DNA of 64,000 nucleotides from Reticulitermes speratus (GCA_021186555.1 JAJKFL010000042.1:14269521-14333520), one strand, 5' to 3'. Counted from the first letter of the stretch, positions 22,390-34,721 are shown. The notes: generated by a model not told the origin, from the letters alone. A program made the numbers and translations.

Positions 22390-23985
22390 ACGGTTATCTT
22401 CCAATAAAAGAAAGTTTTAATTATTCTGCCTTAAAATAAAATAATTTTTAACGAAACAATTTTTTGGACTGTTTGTACATATGGATACGTTGGTTGTCTG
22501 TTCTACATACCTGAGACGTAAGATTTATCAATTGAAGTCTGATGAAGATCTACGTTGTTCTTTCTTGTTTAACAGCTCCCTTGCAGAGTACCTTTCGCAA
22601 TAAACAGAATGCCGTTAGGTAAGTTACTACAATATCAAGTAACTCAATTTATTCCCCATTGCACTTTAGGCGAGAAATTCAAACAACCTATGAATTTTCT
22701 ATTCTGTTCCTCGTTTGTCAATGGGCCGTTTCCTTAGCAAGTAAAACATATCCAAGAGCAATCCTATGTTCTACTAATGAGGTTCAATATTTTCCCTTAA
22801 TTATGAACGAATCCGTACTTGCCCCGTCTTCTGTTCCACTTGAGTCAGAAGCGACGCTGTGCAATCAGTTCCATCGCTCGACAACTTCGTTATATTTACC
22901 CAAGTTTTCCAAGCCTTAATTCCCTCATCCCACTGTATCCTCGTCTGTCTTGTTGAATTCTGATTCCCTTCTAACTTGGCGCTACTAACATTTCCCATAA
23001 CATGGAACTGAGTGCGTGGATGTCGCTTATCGCATCGTAAATTACCCTCTCTTAGTCGCCAACAATGTTCAGGATCTCCTTTGTAAGTCTTGAAAGCGAA
23101 AATGACGTTTCCTTTGCCGAAATATCGTACCAACGGTGGGAGGGGGTCGCATTTCTCTCATTGCTTTAGAGATGACAGTAGCAATCATAGAGCACTGACA
23201 GTTTGTGCCACACTTCACAAAACGTGTAAGAATACAGACAAACATATTTATATCTATATTTATGGTTCTTATTCATGGGAAGTCGGTGAAGTGTTAACTG
23301 AAGATTATCGGAACTTTTGTCATTGTTAATATTATGTAAGAAATAATAGGGTTGGACCTGAACCTCAAATTATTTATTTGATTTACAAAGTAGCTATAGG
23401 AACACACATCTCAAGCAAATTAATTTCATGTCACGCTGCTAGCCACGGCTGCTTAATTCATAGACCTGTTACAACATCAGTACAAGATGTTTATATGGAG
23501 TAGGGATAATCCATCAGTTAAACAGGTTAAATTTTCGAAACCAAAATATGAAAATTTTGAGTGCGTAGTTCGTATAGCACGAATTAAAACAACTGGAGGC
23601 GCCGTTATAAACATTTTGGAAAAAGGTAATTGAAATGCGACACAACAAAATTCCCTTACTATTAAAGTACATCCTGTATGCTCGTGGGAAAGGCCAAGTA
23701 AGTTAGTAACAGTTTATGAATATTTGGAAATTCGCAATATTTTCGCCATAAATTGCCTGGAGGAAATAATATGGGCGAAAAATCTTTCGAGTTCTAAACG
23801 TGGCTCGCACGAATGTTGATTAGCTCTTTAGTTACGATTTGGGAAATTATATGCTTCTCTCATCGCTGCTGGATGGTTGCATATAATGTGTTCAATTGTG
23901 TGTAAATAAGCCACTCTCACGCGTTTTATTTTTTCAAGTTATGTTACTATTTTTATTTTTATTCTATAAAATGTTCATTGATACT
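22390..23985. other. Unassigned sequence
   Basis: The 110-codon minus frame at 22801-23133 is the longest here. It has no motif I recognise and no convincing splice or promoter context. Nothing else is assigned. Confidence 0.3.
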
Positions 23986-23989
23986 GAAG

Positions 23990-24165
23990 CCTCAAATAGA
24001 CTTGTTGTGCCAATCCCAGATGATATATAAGTAAGGTGCGTTTTAGTCAGAAGGGGAAGGCAAAATGCTTGCCCCTCTGCTATTTTGTCCACTAAAAATC
24101 CCAGATTGGACCCGGTCCTCCACTGTAAGAAACCGGAGTCTAACCGTCTGGGCTGTGGCACGGTT
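23990..24165 (-). mobile_element. tRNA-headed SINE fragment
   Basis: On the minus strand, ACCGTGCCACAGCCCAGACG (A-box-like) is followed by TGGAGGACCGGGTCCAATCTGG (decayed B box), then a body containing GGACAAAATAGCAGAGGGGC. It is not clearly SINE-A, B, C or D. Confidence 0.4.
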
Positions 24166-24169
24166 TTCT

Positions 24170-26065
24170 TTATTGTTAGCCAGTGTGATTTATTTTAAAA
24201 TGCTAACGTACATTATTTATGGAATAATACATTTTACTGAAATATTACAGTACAGTGTATATATGCCAACTATTTGCAATGGATTTTTACGTTAGTTGCA
24301 ACTCCGTTCTATGTTATTCGGCCCTTCAAGGATCTAACTTGAAATTTCATTGCCATGCAGTCACTAAATTTTACTCATAATTTTACTTAAGTTAATATAA
24401 AGCTCGAATTTTAATTTTAAATATTGAGGGTATTTAATCAGAAGTTCCTCAAAATCATACGCCTTTGCTAGGATGGAGAATTAGATCTACCATTGGCACC
24501 CCTGAATGTACTGCCCTGTGGATCTAACTAGGTAACTGGCGGTCACAACCGTCCCACGAGCTCGGTAATTGGCTATAATTGGGGAGCGACGTGAGCTGAA
24601 ATTATGTCTCTCTGTCCCTAGCCAGCTCCACCCACCCTCGTTTGTTCTTCAGTCTTGCGGCCCTTTGATTCGCTGCTTGTTCTGCACAAGTGGCCCTCCA
24701 TTTGGGACATTTATGTTGCTGGGGTATAATGTGGTCCCAATATCTGCGAAAAGAACCGAGAATTCTTATAATTATAAGACATGCTTCTCCTTAAGTACAG
24801 AATGTCCAATTTATTGAATAAAACTCTCGTTTGACGGAAATTATTACTTGAAGGACAAGACCTGCCTTCGAATTTAGTCTTACGAAAGAATAAAGTCAGA
24901 TGAGTAACTTGCGAAATAGGCCCAATAGTAACTCTAAGACAAAGGTTTGTGTGGTTTCTTGCATTAATTGCAACTACTGAAACTTAGAAATATGGATAAT
25001 GTTCTACATTAGGGAAATTAGGTTAGTGAAGCTTGCAAGAAGCGTAATGAAATGAGGCGTTTAGGTCGGAGGCAAATGATTGAGTGTGAGGAAAAGGAAA
25101 CACGTAGGAAGTGAGCACGAAGGAATTTTGGAACACCAAAATTGAAGTGGAACAGTGACTTTGAAACAGCTTCAAAAAATTATTTGTCATGAGAATGTGA
25201 TGGAAGTGATATGTGCGATGGCAGGATTTTGTTTTGGCGATGTTTCTTCGGTTTGAATCTCAAGTTCACGTAAGGGTATCTTATTATCAGTACCGTAATA
25301 ATATTTCCAAATAACTGGTTCTGTTTCTTTTGTAAAGTCGCTAAAGAAGGTATCTTTATTTAGAAATTTGCTGTTTTTGGCGAACAGTTTAATTTACCTG
25401 TATTTCTTTGCGGAAGCCTCTCAGACAATTCGCATAATTCCTTTCCTGTTGGACCTCCATTAAGTCTAACCACGGCGGTCCCGAAATTCCGTAGGAAACA
25501 GTTTCTTCGGGATCATGAAGACATGCAATATCTCTCTGTGTCAAGATTTAGCCCATGGAGACTTTCTCCACCCATTCTGTCGCTGTCTAAACGTCCTGCC
25601 TTTTGTCTAGGCTTAGTCTTAATCCAGCTACGAAATATTGCGTCTAACACTCCTATCTGGCGTATTTTCGAAGCTCGAGAGCGTGTATGAAGTGATGGTT
25701 GTTAACCATCAGAGTTTGTAAATTTTTGGTTCGCGTTAAGCGCGGGCAATTCAAAAACCTATGGATATATAAAGAATGAAAGTACCGCGCAGGGGGATGA
25801 ACATTTTAGAACACTGTCACTGTCTGTTAGCCTACGCGTGTTATCATTGTATCTTGCATTGTTTGGGCCTTTGATCAGATTGTGACGCTCAGCGAGTCAT
25901 TTGTGGATATCCTATGAGGTAGCGTGCCCTTACGCAGCAAAAACACGCACTGCGTTGCTTCATTGTCGTCCACGAGTTTGTGCTTGGATATTCTGCATGC
26001 TGTTTAGTTTTGTTAGTAGTCTTATTCATTACGTAACATGTCCGCACAAATTTTGCTAGTAAATA
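24170..26065. other. Unassigned sequence
   Basis: No gene, RNA or confident repeat recognised in nearly 1.9 kb. Confidence 0.3.
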
Positions 26066-26069
26066 ATAA

Positions 26070-26430
26070 TTCAGTTCAATTCAATGGGTATTTATTAACG
26101 TGCAGACTTAACAGCACAAGTGCCAATTACAAAGCCAGCACAAAAGCACAAATGAAATACAAAACAGTACAAATACACAAGACAAAACACTAAAGAAATA
26201 AAACAAATATGAAGTAAAACAATATAAAATAAGTACTGGAGCAGAATCCAGTACCCTGACAGAACATAGATGACTTGTTCTAAAAATGTCGCAGTGACCG
26301 AACTACAGCATCGAATTCAATATTTACATTGATAACAAGTCATTAATCAAAACAGACCTACCATTAAATATACAAGTATCACTACTGATGACGTTTATTA
26401 GATGTAATAAACGAGACAGAATTTGTTTGG
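26070..26430 (-). mobile_element. Probable LINE 3' UTR, minus strand
   Basis: On the plus strand the block at 26095-26260 is A-rich and T-poor. Read on the minus strand it ends with TTAATAAATACCCATTGAAT and a short TTGAATTGAACTGAATT tail. An AATAAA plus a simple-sequence tail is typical of a non-LTR 3' end. The coding part is not recognisable. Confidence 0.4.
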
Positions 26431-26573
26431 AGCGTTAAAGTTTTCAGAATCGAAATCACATTTTTTTTCAGTCGGATACGAAATTTCTTTTTATTGCCCA
26501 TGTTTTATATATATTTTGTAAATAAAATTGCAAGGACAGCTACTTGTGTTTTAAAGTTTTCAGAATCAAATTC

Positions 26574-26800
26574 GCCGATCCTGGTGGCCGCGCCGTCTAA
26601 GGCGTAGGTCTGCTGCTGATCGCTTGGTGGGACTGCGGGTTCTAACCCCGCCGGGGGCATGGATGTTTGTCTCTCGTGAATGTTGTGTGTTGTACAGGCA
26701 GAGGCTTCAGCGACGGGCCGATTCCTCGTCCAAAGAGTCCTACTGAATTTGTATGTGTCATTGAGTGTGATCAGGTGCAACAGTAATCCTCTACACCTGC
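26574..26800 (+). mobile_element. SINE-A copy, 3' end diverged
   Basis: The head GCCGATCCTGGTGGCCGCG, the decayed B box GGGTTCTAACCCCG, and the body with TTGTCTCTCGTGAATGTTGT and AGAGTCCTACTGAATTTG match SINE-A. Just upstream, AAAGTTTTCAGAATCRAA occurs at 26437-26454 and 26550-26568, a local direct repeat unrelated to the SINE. The 133-codon minus frame here is a shadow. Confidence 0.75.
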
Positions 26801-28100
26801 AGTGAATAGGTAGAAGAAGTCCGACTAAGAAATAAAGGAACAAAGAAGAATCAGATTCAAGACTTTCTTGTGGAGAGGACAACTGTATGGGGTTTCCTAA
26901 ACCCATTTTAAGCTTATGAAAGTTACCTTTACAATGTCAAATCCATTTCCTGTAATGTTCTGCTCATTCATGCACTAAAACATGTAGTAGACTATGCGAG
27001 ATATATCTACAGGAGAACAGAAACAATTGCATAACAAGGTGTTTCATAGTTTATGCTTCTTATTGGTTGTGCATTTGTTATTTAACGAAGTACTCTGCAT
27101 AAATGGCTGTGTCCCGTTGAAATGAGACAGGCGTGGCCTTTTTAATGAAACTGTTCCGATATTAGATTGGAGACACTGGAGCAAACACGAGAAACTCCGT
27201 CAATATAGGCGGTAGTCCGAACGAGGTTTGAATATGGAGCCGCTGGAATACAGACCAGGAACGTTACAACTAAAGTAACCTGCCCAGTGATTTGCGCTCC
27301 TAACGCGGTAAAGCCTGGACGGATGAGTTGGAGGAGTTGAAAGGGGAGAAACGTGTAATTGGAGGACAGAAGTAGAACTTATAGAATTTCGTGCCTGGGC
27401 CGCAAGAGTGTCTTGAATCTCAGTTTGCTGTTCGCTTTTTTCAAATTAACTTAACTCTGAAGAATTCGTCTTAAGACTGTTTCAATTTATACTCGTAATT
27501 AGATATATTCATTTCGTTCCTTGTTTCGCAGTGATAAAGGCTCTTACGTTCATGTGAGGTTGGAAGTTACATTTTAATAAGGTTAAAAACTAACAGTTTA
27601 AATTTGCTCCTATTGGAACTGTATTAAGCGGTACACTGTTTAGCTCAGTCGCCAAACAAAAGCATTTGATTTTCAGAAGGGTTATTCTTCGTGGTGGTTC
27701 TAGCGTTCTGTATCTCGCCCCGTGTTCATTGTATTCATTGAGTCTGATGCTGGAAGCTGTTTTCTGTATAAGCGTGGCAATAAATACTTTAACTGATCTT
27801 GATGATCTCCTTTTTATGTCTCAGTCTTCACGGAAATATTTTAAATTGTTATGTTAAAATTAATAAGCCACCATTGTCGAGCAGGAACAGTAACCTTTAC
27901 GATCACCTATTTGCAGTCTCAGTGTATACGGCATTAGCAGCACGTGTAGTCAATAAAATAGCCCCATCCTAGCCAGTACACAAAGGCCCTACCCAATACA
28001 TATTACTGCAGTCCTCATCGACTCGCCACCCACACTGTCCTTGCACTCGGCACCATGCCTGTGCAATGTACCCTATCTTCCCGCGCGGCTGTTCTTCTTA
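26801..28100. other. Unassigned; possible old SINE-B
   Basis: GAACGAGGTTTGAATATGGA and CTCCTAACGCGGTAAAGCC at 27210-27330 weakly recall SINE-B. The rest is unassigned. Confidence 0.25.
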
Positions 28101-28104
28101 GACT

Positions 28105-28155
28105 GCTTGACTGAGAAGATAAAGGCAATATGATCCTTCGAAACGTCGGGAGCCA
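28105..28155 (+). other. GAAACGTCGG module fragment
   Basis: CTGAGAAGATAAAGG then CCTTCGAAACGTCGGGAG has the order of the foldback family module. It is isolated here and diverged. Confidence 0.3.
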
Positions 28156-28254
28156 CCCAACGACACAGCGTTACCCACCCAAAGTAAAATTAATACAGAC
28201 ATTTAAGAACTTTATAATTTATTTTCATTTCAGGCTTCCACCGCAATGTTGGTG

Positions 28255-28427
28255 AGATCTGCGCTCTTCTGGGATATTACGCGACGTCGTGTGGTAATTG
28301 TTTACCGACGTTTCAGGACAACGTATCGGGCTCTTGACTAGTGAAGATGGAACCGATACGTTGTCCCGAACCGTCGGTAAACAATTACTACACGACGTCG
28401 CGTAATATCCCAGGAGAGCGCAGATCT
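28255..28427. mobile_element. 173-bp palindromic foldback element
   Basis: The arms begin and end with AGATCTGCGCTC/GAGCGCAGATCT and continue inward through GGGATATTACGCGACGTCGT and CCGACGTTTCAGGACAACG. They are complementary over about 75 bp with few mismatches, around a centre with CTCTTGACTAGTGAAGATGG. Flanking GGCTTCCACCGCAATGTTGG resembles the flank of the 39.24 kb copy, so the full unit is longer than the palindrome. Each arm holds a GAAGATGG...GAAACGTC-type module. Confidence 0.8.
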
Positions 28428-28439
28428 GGACACTTATTT

Positions 28440-29985
28440 GTTGAGAGGTGGCGCAGAAAAAATTTGGTTGTGGCTTGGTGATTGTAGTTGAAGAACTAAA
28501 ATGTATCTTAGAAGAATGGATTGTGGGTACGTGAAGAGGATTAGGATACGATCCAGCGGTGGTGTTTTATCATATTCTGCGGTAGTGGAGCACCTGGCAA
28601 GTCATAGTGCTGTCTGCAGAACGCCGTGAAAAATTGTTCTTTTTGTGTCATCATTTAGACTATGAACAATATTACTACTTGATGATATATCACATTATAT
28701 TATGAATCCATTCAGACGAACAGGTTTTGTGTGAGCTTGCGAGAGTAATGTAAAATTATAATAACCTTATCCATCAAATTTATTTTGTCTGCAAACTGGG
28801 AAAATATCATTATTACTCGATTTCAGTGGCTGAACCCTTTGATCCAGGTCGAGGAATATCAATCCTCGTTGTAACATATTTTTATTCTCAATGCTTTACA
28901 ATTTAGAAGACAAAAGTAAATGTGTTCTTGCCACACATATTTATAATTCTATTTAGGAAATGCTGCTTACAATTAAGCAGGTTTTTGACGTCTGCAGTAC
29001 GGTCACTAATGCGCGGATCGCGAGATGATGGTTTTAAGAAACTGGAAAGTAATGCATGTTTGTTTCACTGTCAGTAGTTATGGAATAGTCGCGCAGAACA
29101 GAAACATTCTCAGTGGAGGGTTCACAAAGATTTTCCAAAAATCCTTTCAAACTTCATGCCTAAAAGTGTCACCTGTGCTTTAGGAAAATACGTCAGCTTT
29201 CAAATGCAGTACAGGGCGTTATCTAATTGTACTTAGAAGAAAGAAAGTGTTAATTCGTCAAAGCTTATAATAGCGACTCATGCAATGAAAAATAAATAGG
29301 ACAAATATCCATTTACAGAAAACATGATGTATGTATGTCTTATAATTTGTAATAAAATCTTCGCTGTCCAAAAAGGCTGTTCCTGGAAATGGATTTATGG
29401 ACATTTTTACTGCGATTCAGGTGGGAATGTTCTTAAACTAAATGTTTCGTTACGTGAGATTTTATTATTTACTTTTAAATACATACATTTGCCTGACAGC
29501 GATTTTTCTTTTTGTATAAAGCTTTGAAATCTACCGAAGTCTTTGTGACGTATTCTGAGCAGATTTTGCATTATCTAGTCTAAAACAGAAACATCTGAAG
29601 ACTATGTAAGCCCTTCACCCTTATCAGTTGGTTGTAATGGTTAACCAGAGAAATTTGATTTGTAATTCGCTTTGTTCAGAAGTAGTAACTATCATAACAT
29701 GCAAATCCGCTTAATTATCTCGTAGATGAAAAGCATACATATTAAGTTAATGTCCACACGATATCTACATTTTAGCCATTTGTGTGGATAGTATGGGAAA
29801 AGGGATATGTTCCTGGGGCGACCGGGTGGTGTGGGACCGTTACAGTTAGTGGCCGCAGCTTTTTAAATTGCATTTGTAATGGTACACTAAATAGATAGGC
29901 CTTTGTGCCTTCTGATGGCGCTGTACACGTCAGTAGAATGCGTTATTTCAGAGATGATCTGAGCGGTTGTATGGAGTTCGTTAGA
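28440..29985. other. Unassigned sequence
   Basis: No gene or confident repeat recognised. A 67-codon frame at 29324-29527 is unremarkable. Confidence 0.3.
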
Positions 29986-30038
29986 GTTCCCAGACATTCG
30001 TAGAGTTTGTCGTGTAGCTGGAGCATATTTTGTTATTG

Positions 30039-30125
30039 GTAGTGGCACTTGGGAGGTTTTTGTCCGAGTGCTTTTTCTTTCCTCTCAGTAACATTCCACC
30101 GACACTCCATATCAATATCCACTTA
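30039..30125 (+). mobile_element. SINE-C body fragment
   Basis: GGTTTTTGTCCGAGTGCTTT and ACATTCCACCGACACTCCAT match the 10.4 kb SINE-C body in order, without the tRNA head. Confidence 0.4.
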
Positions 30126-30144
30126 TCTGCCGTGGAAAATGTAT

Positions 30145-30376
30145 AGTATATGTAGTGACAGCCTTCCGGCCGCACTATGGCCCTGGGGTCGAATCAGCCT
30201 CTAACAGAAAGGAGTACCAGGAATATTTTCTGGGGTGTAAAGGCGGCCGGTGCATAGGCCTGACAAACTTACCACCTTTATGTTCCGATTGTCTTGAAAT
30301 CTGGGAGCCTCAAACTTCTGGAACCCTCAGGGCCTCTCCAGGCCTGTACAGGGATTGTTTTACCTTTATATACTGA
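30145..30376 (+). mobile_element. Retroposon fragment with TTACCTTTATA tail
   Basis: GGTCGAATCAGCCTCTAACA, GAGTACCAGGAATATTTTCT, GGCGGCCGGTGCATAGGCC and a 3' TTTACCTTTATATA form a compact block. From memory, unverified, this resembles a common insect retroposon 3' region. The 73-codon frame over it is probably not a gene. Confidence 0.45.
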
Positions 30377-30379
30377 CAG

Positions 30380-31370
30380 CGTCGCTAAGTAAACATCAGG
30401 CATGATAAGAAATATCCGTAGAGAGTAACACTTCTGGTTCGTGTGCGCTGTTAGTTTCCGTAGATTCGCGAATAATTAAAAAAAACAGTAAAAATGCAAA
30501 AATTTGAATTGTGCCCTTCCATACTGTACGCAGCACACATTAGACTATAATATTTTCTCTGTATCCTAGCAACACATTCGTAGTAGCTCGCGACTTTCTT
30601 CTGTTTTTCGCTTGGATGATGTGCACTTCATATTTCAGCAACGGATATTGAGCACATTGTTGACTGTCCTTTATATTTCGCAAGTTTGGTTATTGGTATC
30701 AAACATGGCAGAGATCTGAAGTTCACGTAAGTCTCCAAGTAGAGGGGCTGTTATTTTTGGCAGATTTTAAATAAACGTAAATACTGTTGGCACATTTTAG
30801 TAATAATAATCAATACAAAATTTCATGAAGTCCGCCCAGCGCGCGCCGAGTTGTTCCATACGGACAGGACACACGAACACACGCACAGTCGGACAGACAG
30901 AGAGATAAGACAAAGCGAATAAGCAGTTTTTCAGCTCTGCGAACGCGCTTAAAGAACTGTTGAATTTACTTACGTGTTGGTAAGAAACTATTTTTTATAA
31001 GCTGATGCACAATTCATTTTATTATCAAGCAAAATACTTTTGAAGTACATTTCAGTTATTTTTTCTAAATGACTGAGGTTATTGTGTTTGATTCAAAAAG
31101 CGGGAGATTGATTAATTTTAAACAAAAGTGTCTGGAGATTGTTAGGTTTGAAATAATTACTTATTAGTGCAGGTTGCGCGTTCTGAAGCTTTTCTCAGTG
31201 ATGTAATCGAAATTGCTTTGTTTGTACTGAGCCAGTTCCTGAAGTCTCTCTTAATCTGTTTATTCCGTATTGGCTGCATGAAATATACCAACGGCCATGA
31301 TCAAGATGTTATGCTGAACTATTTGTTGCGTTTTCAGCAGTGGCAACAGAGGTCTGTAAAATGGTGAAGA
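30380..31370. other. Unassigned sequence
   Basis: No gene recognised. Confidence 0.3.
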
Positions 31371-31375
31371 ATTCT

Positions 31376-31486
31376 TTTCTTCTTGAACGTCTTGACCCTT
31401 GAAAATGGGACAGATAGATTATCCCGAAACGTCAGTACAGAATTACCACTCTACGCTGCGTAATACCTAGAAGAGCGCAGATGTCA
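31376..31486 (+). mobile_element. Single arm of the 28/39-kb foldback family
   Basis: TTGAAAATGGGACAGATAG, TATCCCGAAACGTCAGTACA, CGCTGCGTAATACCTAGAAG and AGCGCAGATG align with the right arm of the 28.25 kb palindrome. The left arm is absent. Confidence 0.6.
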
Positions 31487-31489
31487 TAA

Positions 31490-31980
31490 TATTTTACGCT
31501 TTCTTGATTTTCATGGTAACACTTGCAGCACAATTGAACTTGAAGCGATGTTTTTCCAAATCTACAATGTTTTTAACAATTTTGGATCCATACATAAACA
31601 CTGTGATTAATTCAAATTACAGTTAACACGTTAAATACGCCTTAAAACAATTATAGAAGCTTGAATGTAATTAAATTCGAAACTTCCTGCAGAGGATAAT
31701 GCATAATGTCAGTATGCAACAACTGGTATGGTCACGTGATAGTACTGCAACAGTTTGACTGGTTGGTGTGGAGACTGACATGTTTGCTGCTGACGTGCAT
31801 TTAGAGATAGATGACTTTATTGTAACACTCGATTTTGATCCCCTAGAAACTGTGATAAATGTTCCGCTTTCAGAATAATCAAATTTACAGTCCTGTAGAG
31901 ATTTCTGCGCAGAATTCAGTGGCTCAAGTAACTCAGTTTCGACCACGAATAGTGGATGCTACTTCAATTTTAGGGGTCTC
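31490..31980. other. Unassigned sequence
   Basis: A 91-codon minus frame at 31671-31946 is present without recognisable similarity. Confidence 0.3.
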
Positions 31981-31984
31981 ATAT

Positions 31985-32312
31985 TATTTGTTGGTATCTT
32001 CACCTTGCCGTGGTAGAGGGGCTTGTGAGTTCCAGTGACCCTGAGAGCTAAGCCGGCGGTAGCATTGCTACCAGTAGGGTCTCCCAAGCCGGACAGATCA
32101 AAAGGGTAGGAACCAGACGAAGAGAGATGCTAGGAGATGGGAAACCGAATAAAAACTCCCCTGATGCCGGGAGCAGCGACATCAGTAGCGACATGAAGCA
32201 CAGAGCAAATGATGCTCGAGATGGTTCATGATCGTGTAGCAACAGGCGTGACCAGAGTGGTCTGAACGGCTGCTGTACTGCGATGTGGAAAGCAAATGGA
32301 AAAACTACCACA
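31985..32312 (+). mobile_element. Probable 5' region of a non-LTR retrotransposon
   Basis: GC-richer than its surroundings, with TCACCTTGCCGTGGTAGAGG, CCTGAGAGCTAAGCCGGCGG, AGTAGGGTCTCCCAAGCC and TGCGATGTGGAAAGCAAATG. From memory, unverified, blocks of this type sit at the 5' end of an insect LINE family. No coding continuation follows, so this copy is isolated or 3'-deleted. Confidence 0.4.
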
Positions 32313-32510
32313 TTATTACTTTTCCTGGATAGTCTCTTCCATAGTCTCCATATTATACGTTAAGACATAATTTGAGCATCTTTTGGCACAATATGGCTAA
32401 AGCTGCATATTCGACGGCTTCGTCATGTTACTGCGTGGTAAATGATGGAATTTTTTATTTTTATTGACTCTGCACTTCTAGTTCTACCTAGAATTACCTT
32501 GAAAAACCAA

Positions 32511-32513
<3 letters not shown>

Positions 32514-32553
<40 letters not shown>
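32514..32553. repeat. (GA)n microsatellite
   Basis: An uninterrupted AG dinucleotide run of about 40 bp, followed by a G-rich stretch. Confidence 0.98.
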
Positions 32554-32556
<3 letters not shown>

Positions 32557-32559
32557 GGG

Positions 32560-33215
32560 GGGAAACAAACATACAAAAGCACGATACCTTGATATATATA
32601 TAATGCACACATGTTTGAGTAAAAAAATTATAGCATATAAATACGTACACTTTGAAGTGTGTTTGAAGTTTTGTAACTAATGCAGTGTTTTGGAAATTCG
32701 AACGAGTTTTATTAAGTTTGTAGAAGTAATGACGTTTGCTGGTTTATTCAGAAGAGAACTGTTGTTATTTACCAGTGTTCTCTACAACACACGCTATACT
32801 ATTTATGCACAGAATGAAACAGCTCTCTAGCATCTCATTAACTTAAGTTACAGTGAAATGCAATTCTTGCCTTCTTTCCGGTTTACTGGGTGTAATTTCC
32901 GCGGAGTTTTTTCTTTGTGCTGCATGTAACCGGCATGAACGTCGCTGCTTTCTGTCTGCTGCAGTTCTAGCCATATGAAATGCTAGGAAGACATTTTCGC
33001 GAAAGCCTGTGTTATTAAGTGGAAGAGAAATCCAAGTTCTGAAGCTTTTGGTCTCAGACGGACTCATATTTTGGAAAGTATGAATGTGCTTCTCGACTAC
33101 ACATAAGTGACACCCTTGATATTGATATTTAATTATTTTTGTATGAAAACATTTATCGTACATGAGTATAAATGTACTGATCTCTTTATTCATTATTCAG
33201 ACCCTAGACCCTAGA
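32560..33215. other. Unassigned sequence
   Basis: A 116-codon minus-strand frame at 32843-33193 lacks any motif I can name and has no supporting splice context. I do not call it a gene. Confidence 0.3.
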
Positions 33216-33216
33216 T

Positions 33217-33330
33217 TTAATAATATTTAAAAGCCTGCGTTTTGCCCATGTAGTGTTTTTTACGATTGTTACAATAAACTGCTATTACTTCCCTGGTCGG
33301 TATGAGCTGAGTGGACTTTCTAATGCTGGC
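33217..33330 (+). mobile_element. TTAA-type MITE fragment
   Basis: TTAA followed by TAATATTTAAAAGCCTGCG, then TTTTGCCCATGTAGTG and CGGTATGAGCTGAGTGG follow the family order. The right end is missing. Confidence 0.4.
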
Positions 33331-33789
33331 ATACTGTGTTCTGTAAGAGGTACGAGATGAATGTGTGTAAAACATGTAGATTCTTTTTAGTCTTCAAAGA
33401 CTTAAATTCATTGTAGTTGAAGCTGTGTGTTTAAGCACCAGAAAATGATGAAGTATAGGATCGTGGGGGTAGAGTCCACGCATTCTTAATTTAGGCGCGA
33501 AGTGGAGATGACCGTTCATTTTAACATTACTTCGGATTTACCTCAGGTATTCCTCCCTCAGGACGTTGCGTGAGCACAAGGGCTTGTCTAACCGTGGTGG
33601 TGAAGAACAACGATTCTACTTACACCGGGTTATCGAAGCCTACTTGTCCAGCCCCTTGTTTACTGAGCAAGCTATCTCGTCGTATTCATTGTGTTACTCC
33701 GAATGTAGTCATCTCTGAACTTGCTACAACGTCACTAAATAGGCTAGTAATAAACAAACACCGTGCCAGTGATTTGGAGTGCCCACTAG

Positions 33790-33934
33790 CGCTGTGACGG
33801 CTGAATGTCGCGACACTTTTGCTTTGTATTCGGGAGGTTCCAGCTTTAAATCTCGGTCTGAAAATAGACTGTCCTCCGTGAGGGTTTTCTTTATTTGTCT
33901 CATTTCCTTCTGTAAAACGGGGGGGGGGGGGGGG
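33790..33934 (+). mobile_element. Possible tRNA-headed fragment ending in poly-G
   Basis: CTAGCGCTGTGACGGCTGAA followed by GGTTCCAGCTTTAAATCTCG has loose A/B-box spacing. The stretch ends in 16 G residues at 33919-33934. The assignment is tentative. Confidence 0.3.
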
Positions 33935-34103
33935 TATCTCAAATTAGGTTTCGGCTGCTTCCTTTCATATCATTTCCTATCCATTAGTTAGACCTACTAT
34001 TCATTCTGCTTTTCAAAGCTAGGCAGTCCGAGCTAGTGGCAATGACATTAAATATAACTAAATAAACAGGTAAATGAATATCAGTGATTGGGGCACAACG
34101 CTG

Positions 34104-34708
34104 CTTTTTTTTCTATGGCTTGACAGCCCTATATGGGCCTGGGCCTCCTCGTTCCGTCGAGGTTTCATGGTCACACACATTTTAGACACGCCACATTCAG
34201 TAGGACTCCTCTGGACGAGTGACCAGCTCGTCGCAGAGACCTCTACCTGACAACACACAACACTCACAAGAGACAGACATCCATGCCCCCGGTGGAATTT
34301 TTTTTGTCCGGGGTTTTTCCCCTTTGATCCATTTTTGTACTGTTTAATCCTTTTTTGTCCTTCATGCCACTTATGGTCCATACTACTCTCCTTATACAAC
34401 ACAACGCAAACATCCATGCCCCTGGTGGGATTTTTTTTTTTGCCTGTCCGGGTTTTCCCCCCTTGATCCATTTGTACTGTTTAAATCCTTTCGTCCTTCA
34501 TGTCACTTTACGTTTCATGCTACCGTCCTTACAACAAACAACACAAACAGCCATGCCCTCGTGGGATTCGAACCACGATCCTAGGAAGCGAGCGGCCGAA
34601 GACCCACGCCTTAGACCGCACGGCCACTGGATCTGCTGATTCGAACCCACGATCCTAGTAAGTGAGCGGCCGAAGACCCACGCCTTAGACCGCACGGCCA
34701 CTGGGATC
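34104..34708 (-). mobile_element. Composite SINE-A with two tRNA heads and two spacer units
   Basis: Read on the minus strand: SINE-A head (34708-34635), a second SINE-A head (about 34634-34562), two tandem spacer units of about 133-136 bp (34560-34424 and 34423-34291), then the SINE-A body and A-tail (34290-34104). Each spacer ends in an A-run after a CCCCGGACAAAAA-type segment and then re-enters SINE-A at CCCACCGGGGGCATGG-like sequence. A direct repeat GGCACAACGCTG at 34092-34103 and 34709-34720 flanks the whole 605 bp (its first three bases overlap the SINE's first bases). That shows it was copied and inserted as one RNA-derived unit. Confidence 0.8.
34291..34560 (-). repeat. Two-copy spacer inside the composite SINE
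   Basis: Each unit contains, on the plus strand, TCCGGGGTTTTTCCCC-like, TTGATCCATTT, GTACTGTTTAA, TTTTGTCCTTCATG and CATCCATGCCCC-like elements in the same order. The spacer is not part of the other SINE-A copies in this window. Its origin is unknown to me. Confidence 0.75.
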
Positions 34709-34721
34709 GGCACAACGCTGT

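Noticed and set aside
22801-23133. 110-codon minus-strand gene
   Set aside because: Composition is plausible, but there are no splice, promoter or family signals; it is within chance expectation for 64 kb.
26505-26906. 133-codon minus-strand gene
   Set aside because: Most of it is the antisense of a SINE-A copy.
34058-34639. 137-codon minus-strand gene and 94-codon plus-strand gene
   Set aside because: Both lie within the composite SINE and continue into its tail; neither has independent protein character.
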